A stretch of 13,519 bases of DNA, from NCBI GenBank assembly GCA_900550185.1, contig URRN01000037.1, positions 1-13,519 of the forward strand, given 5' to 3'. Made by a program: the position numbers and the translations under genes. This document shows positions 7,261-13,519 of the stretch, piece by piece. The notes below the pieces were generated by a model. The model saw only the letters and a program-made list of their open reading frames with translations, did no database searches and was not told the origin of the DNA. Each line of letters starts with the position of its first letter. Position 1 is the stretch's first letter. This DNA comes from an uncultured Collinsella sp. (GTDB lineage Bacteria; Actinomycetota; Coriobacteriia; Coriobacteriales; Coriobacteriaceae).

Positions 7261-7836
7261 CTACTTTTTGGACGCTTTGCGCTCGTCGCGGATGCGGGCG
7301 CGGTCCATGGCCGCCTCGACAGCCGAGAAGCGGCAACCACAGTAGTTCTGCCGATACATGCCCAGCTCGCGCGAACGGCGTGTCGCCTCGGGGTAATACG
7401 GACGAAAATCGCGAATCACCGGAGTGAGACCGCGGGCGGCAGCCAGACGCTCCAACACATCATTGCAGGTTTCGAACAACTGATACGGCGAGACGGCGAG
7501 CGTCGTACCCACAAACTCAAACCCACGCTCCTGGGCCACGCGGCACGCCTCGGCCAAGCGCAGGGCATAGCACGCACGACAGCGACGGGGCCGATCGGCA
7601 CCCAGCGGTGCCACGCCGGCCTCCCAGCGCTCACGGTCCTCCCCCGCCTCGATAAGCTCGATGTCGCCATCGGCACACCACCGGCGCAGCTCGTCCAAAC
7701 GCCGCTGCCATTCATCGTGCGGCTGAATATTGGGGTTTGTCCAGCAGATTGTGGGCTCAAACCCTTCCTCGCGCAGCAGGCGGACCGGCTCAAGAGAGCA
7801 CGGCGCACAGCACGCATGCAGCAACAACGGCTTCAT
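7261..7836 (-). CDS. queH: Epoxyqueuosine reductase QueH (DUF208)
   Basis: QueH performs the last queuosine step, reducing epoxyqueuosine in tRNA, and replaces the cobalamin-dependent QueG. The 191-aa protein has the family's cysteine layout: HACCAPCS (Cys9, 10, 13), CRACY (Cys86, 89) and YCGC (Cys166, 168), expected to bind an iron-sulfur cluster and a further metal site. NPNIQPHDEW (34-43) and AVSPYQ (114-119) are also characteristic. The ATG at 7836 lies six bases after GAGGAG; the ATG at 7842 directly abuts that site and is less likely. It starts 10 nt after the stop of the upstream DUF3267-type gene, so they are co-transcribed, and queA follows. Its presence next to queA is strong support for the assignment. 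Confidence 0.95.
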   Translation of the reverse strand: MKPLLLHACCAPCSLEPVRLLREEGFEPTICWTNPNIQPHDEWQRRLDELRRWCADGDIELIEAGEDRERWEAGVAPLGADRPRRCRACYALRLAEACRVAQERGFEFVGTTLAVSPYQLFETCNDVLERLAAARGLTPVIRDFRPYYPEATRRSRELGMYRQNYCGCRFSAVEAAMDRARIRDERKASKK

Positions 7837-7846
7837 CGACATCTCC

Positions 7847-8413
7847 TCACCCGAAAAAGCGCACGCCGAAGGACGTGTCCTCGCAGGCGACAATGCGGCG
7901 GTCGCGCAAAATGGTCCGCACGTAATACCAGTCGCCCACACAGCCCGACAAATGCAAGCCGGCCGCCAGGTAGCACAGCAGCGGATAGCCCGAAAACGCA
8001 AACCCCAGGGCAAGCGTTGTCGTCACAACAGCCGTCGGTGCCAGGCAAACCGCCATGTACCGCCGGCGCGAATACACAACGCCCTCGGCGCAGGCATAGA
8101 TCATCGCCGTCTCGCGATTCGCCCCAAAGGTCACCTGCGCGCCCGCAGGCGCCAGCAGCTTAAAAAACACACCGTGCACCAGCTCGTGCACGGCAAATGA
8201 CGCCGCAGAAACCGCAGCCAAGCCGACTATCCAGCCCACGACAGCCATCCAGCCGCCCGCGTCAGCCGCATCCAAGTCTGCAGGCCCGCCCAGCAGCATA
8301 AACACCGGCACCAGGCACACGGCAAACACGCCGACTACGACCATCCCCCACACGAAGCAAGCGTGCAGAAATTCCTCGTCTTCAAACGCATGTATGTTGG
8401 AAATCTCATTCAT
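7847..8413 (-). CDS. DUF3267-type integral membrane zinc metalloprotein
   Basis: A 188-aa membrane protein with about four hydrophobic segments (roughly 18-41, 55-75, 120-143 and 144-165). A zinc-binding HELVH motif (76-80) lies at the end of the second, and a GD pair (160-161) near the end of the fourth could supply the third ligand. This arrangement fits the DUF3267 family, relatives of the site-2-protease (M50) fold. A peptidase substrate is unknown and activity is inferred from the motif only. It is the first gene of the operon with queH and queA, whose coding regions follow closely. No functional link with queuosine is evident. The start at 8413 lacks a good Shine-Dalgarno, and the upstream sequence offers no better in-frame ATG. 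Confidence 0.8.
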   Translation of the reverse strand: MNEISNIHAFEDEEFLHACFVWGMVVVGVFAVCLVPVFMLLGGPADLDAADAGGWMAVVGWIVGLAAVSAASFAVHELVHGVFFKLLAPAGAQVTFGANRETAMIYACAEGVVYSRRRYMAVCLAPTAVVTTTLALGFAFSGYPLLCYLAAGLHLSGCVGDWYYVRTILRDRRIVACEDTSFGVRFFG

Positions 8414-8433
8414 AGCATCTTAGGATAGCGCCC

Positions 8434-8464
8434 CTGTCACGTACCCGTCCGCATGTGCGATAAT
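8434..8464 (+). promoter_or_regulatory. Candidate extended -10 promoter of the MetRS-like gene
   Basis: TGC-GATAAT (8456-8464) forms an extended -10. CTGTCA (8434-8439) is a four-of-six -35 match at a long 19-bp spacing. It lies in the 132-bp divergent region before the operon with queH and would give a ~75-nt leader to the ATG at 8546. Confidence 0.35.
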
Positions 8465-8545
8465 GTCGAACGATATGCACGAATTGACCACCGCACAGCC
8501 AGGCCCTGTGCCCGGGTGCGCTCTCACCATATGCGAAGGAGTCCC

Positions 8546-10696
8546 ATGGCATCCAAATACTCCATGAACGACCGTCCCAGTTGGCCTCGCCGCGCCATCG
8601 TTACCGCCGGCGAGCCCTACGGCAACAAGGGCCTTCACTTTGGCCACGTTGGCGGCGTCTTTGTCCCGGCCGACTTCTTCGCCCGCTTCCTGCGCGACCG
8701 TCTGGGCCGCGAGAACGTCATCTTCACCTCGGGCACCGACTGCTACGGCTCGCCCATCATGGAGAGCTACCGCAAGCTCAAGGAGAACGAAGGCTACGAC
8801 AAGTCCATCGGCGAGTATGTCGAGTCCAATCACTCTCGCCAGGCCGCGACCCTCAACAACTACAACATCAGCTGCGATATCTACGGCGGCTCGGGCCTTG
8901 AGCCGGCTGCGCAGATTCACAACGAAGTGACCGCCGAGATTATCGAGCGCCTGCATGAGCAGGGCACCATCTCCAAGCGCTCCACGCTGCAGTTCTACGA
9001 CGCCAAGGCCGGCACGTTCCTCAACGGCCGCCAAGTGATCGGCCGCTGCCCCATCCAGGGCTGCAAGTCCGAGAAGGCTTATGCCGACGAGTGCGACCTG
9101 GGTCACCAGTTTGAGCCCGAGGAGCTCATCGCACCCAAGAGCCAGCTCACCGGCGAGGTGCCCGAGCTGCGCCCGGTCGACAACCTCTACTTTGACCTGC
9201 CAGCCTACCTCGACTTTATGAAGACGTACACCGCCAAGCTCGCCCAGAACCCGCAGGTTCGTTCCGTGGTCTCCAAGACCATGGAAGAGTGGCTGCTGCC
9301 GGCGCAGCTCTACATCCAGAACAAGTTCCGCGAGGCCTTCGACGCCGTCGAGGACCAGCTCCCCGAGCACACCGTGCTGGAGCCCGAGGGCAACAAGAGC
9401 AGCTTTACCGTCACCTTCCCCAGCTGGAAGGAGCGCGACGACGCCCATGCGGTGCTCGCCAACGGCGGCGTGCGCTTCCGCAGCGGCAAGGCGCTCGTGC
9501 CCTTCCGCATCACCGGTAACATCGACTGGGGCGTTCCGGTACCCGAGGTTGACGGCGTGAACGACGTCACCTGCTGGTGCTGGCCCGAGAGCCTGTGGGC
9601 GCCCATCAGCTACACCCGCACCGTGCTCGCACGCGATGCCAAGGCCGCCGGCGTAACTGAGGGCGTCGCCGCCCAGGATGCCGCCCTCATGGGCGAGCCC
9701 GCCGCCGATTCCACGCAGGTCCCCGCGCCCACCTATCAGCACAGCTCACTCGACTGGCGCGACTGGTGGTGCTCGGACGATGCGCAGATCTACCAGTTCA
9801 TCGGTCAGGACAACATCTACTTCTACTGCATCGCGCAGACCGCCATGTGGGAGGCCCTGGGTTGGGACCTTACGCAGAGCACCGTTAGTGCCTGCTATCA
9901 CCTGCTCTACATGGGCAAAAAGGCCAGCTCGTCCTCGCAGACGCCTCCCCCGCCGGCAGACGACTTGCTCAACCACTACACCTGCGAACAGATGCGCGCT
10001 CATTGGCTGTCGCTCGGCCTGTCCGAGAAGCCGGTGAGCTTTAGCCCCAAGGCATATGACACGCGCGTGACCGGCAAGGACAAGGACGGCAACGAGGTGC
10101 GCGCCTGCGACGACAAGCGCGTCATCGATCCGGCCCTTAAGGAGAGCGCGCTGCTGACCGGCGTGTTCAACCGCCTGGCCCGCAGCTGCTTCTACGGCGT
10201 CGCCGTCAAGGAGGGCAACGAGAGCCCCTATCGCAACGGCTGCATCCCCGCCGGTGCCGCCTCCGCCACCGTGATCGAAGCCGCCGAGCAGGCAGCTCTC
10301 GCCTTTGAGCAGGCCATGTACAAGTTCGAGACGCACCGCGCACTCGCCGTGTGCGACGACTACCTGCGCGCCGCCAACAAGCGCTGGAGCGACGCCTCCA
10401 AGGCCGCCAACAAGCTCGAGGGCGACGAAGCAAACGCAGCGATGACGCAGGCCCTGGTTGATGCCTTTACCGAGCTGCGCGTGGCGACCGTCCTGATGCA
10501 CGGTATCGTCCCGGCCGGCTGCGAACTCATCTGCGAGTACTTCGACGTCGATCCGGTCGCCTTCTTTAGCTGGGATAACATCTTTGCCTCCACGGACGAG
10601 TTCGTAGAGAGCCTGGGCGAGAAGCCCGGCGACCACCGCGTGAAGCCGCTGCCCCCGCGCTTCGACTTCTTCAGCAAGCACGAGAGCCAGTACTAA
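8546..10696 (+). CDS. Methionyl-tRNA-synthetase-like class I tRNA ligase with variant signature motifs
   Basis: A 716-aa class I synthetase closest in layout to MetRS. The HIGH motif reads HFGH (31-34). The usual 'GTDEHGTPI' reads GTDCYGSPI (63-71). A zinc knuckle is present as C168, C173, C183 and H187. NIDWGVPVP (325-333) and FIGQDNIYFY (418-427) match the MetRS core. The KMSKS position reads KASSS (459-463), so the second lysine is serine, and it is followed by a QTPPPP stretch instead of the usual RGN. A helical C-terminal domain (~540-690) resembles an anticodon-binding domain. An extra ~60-residue segment lies around 261-322. It may be the cell's MetRS or, given these changes, a paralogue. 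The ATG at 8546 follows AAGGAG by four bases; in-frame codons upstream lack a ribosome site. It is monocistronic up to the palindrome at 10715. Confidence 0.85.
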   Translation: MASKYSMNDRPSWPRRAIVTAGEPYGNKGLHFGHVGGVFVPADFFARFLRDRLGRENVIFTSGTDCYGSPIMESYRKLKENEGYDKSIGEYVESNHSRQAATLNNYNISCDIYGGSGLEPAAQIHNEVTAEIIERLHEQGTISKRSTLQFYDAKAGTFLNGRQVIGRCPIQGCKSEKAYADECDLGHQFEPEELIAPKSQLTGEVPELRPVDNLYFDLPAYLDFMKTYTAKLAQNPQVRSVVSKTMEEWLLPAQLYIQNKFREAFDAVEDQLPEHTVLEPEGNKSSFTVTFPSWKERDDAHAVLANGGVRFRSGKALVPFRITGNIDWGVPVPEVDGVNDVTCWCWPESLWAPISYTRTVLARDAKAAGVTEGVAAQDAALMGEPAADSTQVPAPTYQHSSLDWRDWWCSDDAQIYQFIGQDNIYFYCIAQTAMWEALGWDLTQSTVSACYHLLYMGKKASSSSQTPPPPADDLLNHYTCEQMRAHWLSLGLSEKPVSFSPKAYDTRVTGKDKDGNEVRACDDKRVIDPALKESALLTGVFNRLARSCFYGVAVKEGNESPYRNGCIPAGAASATVIEAAEQAALAFEQAMYKFETHRALAVCDDYLRAANKRWSDASKAANKLEGDEANAAMTQALVDAFTELRVATVLMHGIVPAGCELICEYFDVDPVAFFSWDNIFASTDEFVESLGEKPGDHRVKPLPPRFDFFSKHESQY

Positions 10697-10714
10697 AGCA
10701 CGCTAGTAGCAACG

Positions 10715-10834
10715 CGCCCGGGAATGATTATTCTGGGACGGGGATTAAAAAATCATTCCCGGGCGACGCAAAGTAGTCTTTTTGGGACGGGGATCATTAA
10801 ATGATTTTTTAATCCCCGTCCCAGAATAATCATT
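10715..10834. repeat. Nested palindromes of the 'gggacggggattaaaaaatcatt' family
   Basis: Two structures share sequence. A 15-bp stem pairs CGCCCGGGAATGATT (10715-10729) with 10751-10765 around a 21-nt loop. Alternatively, 10723-10757 and 10800-10834 are a perfect 35-bp inverted repeat with a 42-nt spacer, the core being GGGACGGGGATTAAAAAATC. A third partial direct copy (TTTTTGGGACGGGGATCATT, 10779-10798) lies in the spacer. The first stem followed by TCTTTTT (10778-10783) could terminate the MetRS-like gene. The last arm ends 19 bp before the methyltransferase start codon. Confidence 0.85.
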
Positions 10835-10853
10835 TAGGTGGAAGGAAAGACGG

Positions 10854-11957
10854 ATGTCCAAGCAGCGTCGTCGTAAGCAGAAAAAGCAGGTTAAGCCCGA
10901 GCTCAAGCTCAGGCAGTTTGCCGCTACCGAGCTTTCCGACCAGCTTGCCGCCCTCCCCTGCGCTGCCGACCTGCCGCGCTTTATGGTCGACACGGTTGCC
11001 GGCGCCTATACGCCTGCCGATGCCGAGCTCATGATCGAGGGCTTCGGCGCCGCGGCCACACGCCCGGTCACGCTGCGCACCAACACGCTCAAGGCGACCG
11101 CCGAGGACATCGCTGCGGCGCTCGGTGCCGCCGGCATCGCCCACAACCCCGTCGCTTGGTATCCGGACGCCTTTATCCTGCCCGAGGCCCAGGTTTCCGA
11201 CCTATGGGACCTCGACATCTACCGCGACGGCAAGATCTACCTACAGAGCCTGTCGTCCATGATGCCGCCTTTGGTGTTGGGCGCCCAGGCAGGCGAGGAC
11301 ATCCTGGACATGTGCGCAGCCCCTGGCGGCAAGACGACGCAGATCGCCGCCCTCACCCAGGGCCAGGCACACCTCACGGCCTGCGAGATGAGCATTCCCC
11401 GCGCCGAAAAGCTTGAGTCCAACCTCCACCGCCAAGGTGCCAAAAACGTGCCCGTCATGCGCATCGACGCACGCGAGCTCGACGAGTTCTTCCGCTTTGA
11501 CCGTATCCTGCTCGACGCTCCCTGCACCGGCACGGGCACCGTCGTCAGCGGCAACGAGAAGAGCCTGCGCGGCCTCACCGAGCAGTTGCTGAGCAAGTGC
11601 GCCCGCTCGCAGCGAGCACTTCTGGACCGCGCCATGGGAGCCCTCAAACCGGGCGGCACGCTCGTCTATTCGACTTGTTCGATCTTGCCGCAGGAAAACG
11701 AGGACGCCCTGCAAGAGGCCCTCGACAAGCATATGGACTGCGAGCTCATCCCCCTCGACGGCACGCCAAGCGAAAGTGAGGCACGCCGCGCCCAGGAAGC
11801 TGGCGAGAAGCCGCGCATCGAGTCCAACGCCCTGACCGAGGCCATTGCCGCGGGTCAGGTATCGGCCATCGCCAACGGCCTGCCCGGCACGCTCACCATT
11901 CCGCCCAGCCGCGAATTTGAGGGCTTCTACATTGCCCTGATCCGAAAACGCAGCTAG
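10854..11957 (+). CDS. RsmB/RsmF-type (NOL1/NOP2/Sun) rRNA cytosine-C5 methyltransferase
   Basis: SAM-dependent RNA m5C methyltransferase of 367 aa. The cofactor loop is DMCAAPGGKT (152-161). DAPCTGTG (221-228) carries the motif IV cysteine C224, and YSTCS (272-276) carries the motif VI nucleophile C275. Both cysteines required for catalysis and product release are present. The N-terminus starts with a basic stretch (KQRRRKQKKQ), then a short domain with RTNT (75-78). There is no NusB-like RNA-binding domain, so it is nearer RsmF/YebU than RsmB. It also lacks the long C-terminal PUA-type extension of E. coli RsmF. The exact 16S or 23S target cannot be read from sequence. The ATG at 10854 follows GGAAGGA by seven bases. 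A 24-bp gap separates its end from the convergent 56-aa gene, with no clear terminator. Confidence 0.92.
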   Translation: MSKQRRRKQKKQVKPELKLRQFAATELSDQLAALPCAADLPRFMVDTVAGAYTPADAELMIEGFGAAATRPVTLRTNTLKATAEDIAAALGAAGIAHNPVAWYPDAFILPEAQVSDLWDLDIYRDGKIYLQSLSSMMPPLVLGAQAGEDILDMCAAPGGKTTQIAALTQGQAHLTACEMSIPRAEKLESNLHRQGAKNVPVMRIDARELDEFFRFDRILLDAPCTGTGTVVSGNEKSLRGLTEQLLSKCARSQRALLDRAMGALKPGGTLVYSTCSILPQENEDALQEALDKHMDCELIPLDGTPSESEARRAQEAGEKPRIESNALTEAIAAGQVSAIANGLPGTLTIPPSREFEGFYIALIRKRS

Positions 11958-11981
11958 CGTACGGATCCAAAACTCAACAAG

Positions 11982-12152
11982 CTATCTCCGTGCGCGTTTG
12001 TCCTGCTGGTCGCGATGCTGTTTAAGCATCGCGCGCTCCTTGCGTTCGGCCCTTTTGCCCTTAATGGCCGTGACCACAAAGTAGATGACCGCGGCGGCAA
12101 CGATTGCGCCCACGCATAGGCCAATCGAGCCCAACATTGCCGAAAATTCCAT
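11982..12152 (-). CDS. 56-aa single-pass membrane protein, unknown function
   Basis: Codon-by-codon reading of the minus strand from an ATG at 12152 gives 56 residues, starting MEFSAMLGSIGLCVGA. One hydrophobic segment covers ~6-30, then a very basic, charged tail follows (KGKRAERKER... ending DKRARR). By the positive-inside rule the tail is cytoplasmic. GAGAGGTGA sits eight bases before the ATG, a good ribosome site. No enzymatic motif is present. It is convergent with the rRNA methyltransferase and divergent from the TIM-barrel gene. A hairpin (12011-12033, CGCGATGC / GCATCGCG) lies inside the coding region. Many genomes carry such small membrane proteins without known role. Confidence 0.75.
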   Translation of the reverse strand: MEFSAMLGSIGLCVGAIVAAAVIYFVVTAIKGKRAERKERAMLKQHRDQQDKRARR

Positions 12153-12226
12153 ACCGCGTCACCTCTCTTTTAAACGGGACTTTCAAGATAGCACCTCGAT
12201 CCCCGCCACCACAGCTCCTTCACGTT

Positions 12227-12258
12227 CGCCGCCCTTCGGTCTAACGGAGGACGCGGCG
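12227..12258. other. GC-rich hairpin in the divergent leader region
   Basis: CGCCGCCCTTCG (12227-12238) pairs with CGGAGG (12245-12250) and GCGGCG (12253-12258), with a 6-nt loop GTCTAA and a 2-nt bulge. Outer CCCCGCC (12201-12207) can pair with GGCGGGG (12255-12261) in a competing fold. No U-tract follows on either strand. It could sit in the leader of either flanking gene. No known riboswitch consensus was recognised. Confidence 0.4.
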
Positions 12259-12342
12259 GGGAAAAATCAACTCGTCAAACGATTTAGCATTCGCAATTCC
12301 GGCTGCATCGCGCCGGCCACCATCGCATAGAATCGAGCCTCC

Positions 12343-13434
12343 ATGGATACCCTCAACGACCTAAACGAACGCGTCGACGCCTTTGTCGGCACCAGCTCCT
12401 TCGACACGCCTGCCGCGGCAAACGACCAAGCTCCCATCGATGTACCCGCCGAGGTTCACGAGGACATTGTCGCCTCGGTCGATTTCTCCGAGGTCGAGCT
12501 CGCAGACGAGTTCACCGAACCCCAGGTAGCCGTGACCCCCAACGGACTGCTTCCCATGGAGCCGCTGCCCATCGACGGGCGCCTGCGCAAGGCGGCCCTT
12601 CGCATGCCTGACGAGATTGAGGAGGCCAGCGGCTTCACGCTCTTCGGCCGTCGTATCAAATCGCTCATCTACACCACCGACGTCGCGGTCATCCGCAACT
12701 CCAATGCCGATGCCGTCTTTGCCGTTTACCCCTTCACGCCGCAGCCGGCCATTACGCAGGCGCTGCTGACCGTCGCCGAGTGCCCGGTCTTCGTAGGCGT
12801 GGGCGGTGGCACCACCACCGGCAAGCGCTCCGTTCAGATGGCAGCCGTCTCCGAGATGCAGGGCGCGGCGGGCTGTGTGGTCAACTCCCCCGCCACCGCC
12901 GAGATGGTCGAGCACATCACCAACATCGCCGACATCCCCGTCATCGCCACGGTCGTACGTTGCGACGACGATGCTCACGCAAAGGTGCGCGCGGGCGCCA
13001 AGATTCTTAACATCGCGGCCGGCAAGAACACGCCACAGGTCCTGCGCGAGCTGCGCGAGCACTATCCCAACCTGCCGCTCATCGCACCGGGCGGCAAGAC
13101 GCCCGAGAGCATCCGTGAAACCATCGCCGCCGGTGCCAACGCCATCATTTGGACGCCGCCTTCGGCCCAGCAGCTGCAGACCGACATGATGCAGCGCTAC
13201 CGCAAGATGAAGGAAGACGCCACGCCCGTCATCTCGCACGACGATGTACCCATTATCGACCAGGTTGCCGCCGCCGAGGTCAGTCAGGTCGAGAACATGA
13301 ATCCCGACGTGCCGATTCCCGACGAAGTCATCGAGCGCGTTGCTTCGATCCACGATCATATCGAGGAGCGTCGCGCCAACCGTGGACTCAAGCCCTCGCT
13401 GCACGGCTTCTTCTTCCGCGGAAAGAAACGCTAG
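12343..13434 (+). CDS. Conserved TIM-barrel protein of unknown function (often labelled 'hydrolase')
   Basis: A 363-aa protein with a central alpha/beta-barrel-like domain at ~100-290. Segments in order are IKSLIYTTDVAVIRNSNADA (105-124), VYPFTPQPAI (128-137), GVGGGTTTGKRS (152-163), ADIPVIATVV (196-205), AGAKILNIAAG (217-227), PLIAPGGKTPESI (245-257) and AGANAIIWTPPSA (263-275). Repeated glycine-rich strand ends suggest a phosphate-binding (beta/alpha)8 barrel. I recall similar core proteins in Clostridia with no proven reaction. Flanking parts are unusual: residues 1-95 form an acidic, probably unstructured extension, and 290-363 form a tail ending in the basic FFFRGKKR. The ATG at 12343 has only a weak ribosome site (GAG at ~10 bases). 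A TAGAAT box 10 bases upstream of the ATG would imply a very short leader. Confidence 0.8.
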   Translation: MDTLNDLNERVDAFVGTSSFDTPAAANDQAPIDVPAEVHEDIVASVDFSEVELADEFTEPQVAVTPNGLLPMEPLPIDGRLRKAALRMPDEIEEASGFTLFGRRIKSLIYTTDVAVIRNSNADAVFAVYPFTPQPAITQALLTVAECPVFVGVGGGTTTGKRSVQMAAVSEMQGAAGCVVNSPATAEMVEHITNIADIPVIATVVRCDDDAHAKVRAGAKILNIAAGKNTPQVLRELREHYPNLPLIAPGGKTPESIRETIAAGANAIIWTPPSAQQLQTDMMQRYRKMKEDATPVISHDDVPIIDQVAAAEVSQVENMNPDVPIPDEVIERVASIHDHIEERRANRGLKPSLHGFFFRGKKR

Positions 13435-13519
13435 CAAAACATCTTGGCCCGCCCCACAAACGTGTGAACTGCGTCCCAAATCTTGGACGCCCTAAATAGC
13501 GACTAGGCCGCGAGGGCCT
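13435..13519. other. Right-hand intergenic end with a small hairpin
   Basis: After the TIM-barrel stop codon, GCGTCCCAAA / TCTTGGACGC (13471-13490) forms a 6-bp GCGTCC/GGACGC stem extended by two A-T pairs across a bulged C. It may help end the transcript, but no U-tract follows. No further gene start is visible before the window ends. Confidence 0.3.

Noticed and set aside
8414..8545. preQ1 riboswitch before the DUF3267-queH-queA operon
   Set aside because: The leader has no short preQ1-I type hairpin with an A-rich tail or other recognisable aptamer.
8420..9742. 440-aa minus-strand open frame over the MetRS-like gene
   Set aside because: Antisense shadow; the MetRS-like frame carries conserved synthetase blocks along the same stretch.
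12011..12033. CGCGATGC / GCATCGCG hairpin as a terminator for the rRNA methyltransferase
   Set aside because: No U-tract follows on the plus strand and it lies inside the convergent 56-aa coding sequence.
12361..13479. 372-aa minus-strand open frame over the TIM-barrel gene
   Set aside because: Antisense shadow with Gly/Val/Asp-rich composition and no ribosome site.

Overview
The window is GC-rich chromosomal DNA with strong Shine-Dalgarno sites and Asp/Ala/Gly-rich proteins. It carries the 'ggggacgttcttaaa', 'gcggtgagatagttc' and 'gggacggggattaaaaaatcatt' palindromic intergenic repeats that I associate with Collinsella and relatives (Coriobacteriia, Actinomycetota). The repeats plus a bile-acid-type dehydrogenase make a gut Collinsella my best guess; this is inference from memory, not from a search.

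Layout. Left edge, minus strand: the start of a RelB/DinJ-type antitoxin gene (toxin presumably off-window), its promoter and a perfect 16-bp inverted repeat that may be its operator. Next, also minus: a LOG-family Rossmann protein and tgt. Positions 2413-2765 hold a long palindromic repeat and a structured 158-bp element. An SDR (candidate 12-alpha-hydroxysteroid dehydrogenase, minus) follows, divergent from a coiled-coil protein with a C-terminal membrane anchor (plus). Positions 5672-5978 hold more repeats and a second copy of the 158-bp element. Then comes a minus-strand operon transcribed as DUF3267-type membrane metalloprotein, queH, queA. Divergent from it on the plus strand are an atypical methionyl-tRNA-synthetase-like protein, a large palindromic repeat, and an RsmB/RsmF-type rRNA m5C methyltransferase. 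Last are a 56-aa membrane protein (minus) and a conserved TIM-barrel protein of unknown function (plus).

How the genes fit together. Tgt (tRNA guanine to preQ1 exchange), QueA (preQ1 to epoxyqueuosine) and QueH (epoxyqueuosine to queuosine, cobalamin-independent) make up the tRNA-level half of queuosine synthesis. With the MetRS-like protein and the rRNA methyltransferase, the neighbourhood has a translation/RNA-modification theme. The SDR and coiled-coil genes sit between tgt and queA, bracketed by two direct copies of the 158-bp element, which suggests an inserted accessory module.

The most notable signal is that 158-bp element. It starts at or within 2 nt of the stop codons of both the SDR and queA. 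The two copies differ in much of their primary sequence, yet keep the same three nested or adjacent stems through paired (compensatory) changes, and share an invariant apical hairpin. It looks like a selected RNA (or cruciform) structure in 3' untranslated regions. No tRNA, rRNA, CRISPR array or insertion-sequence transposase was seen.
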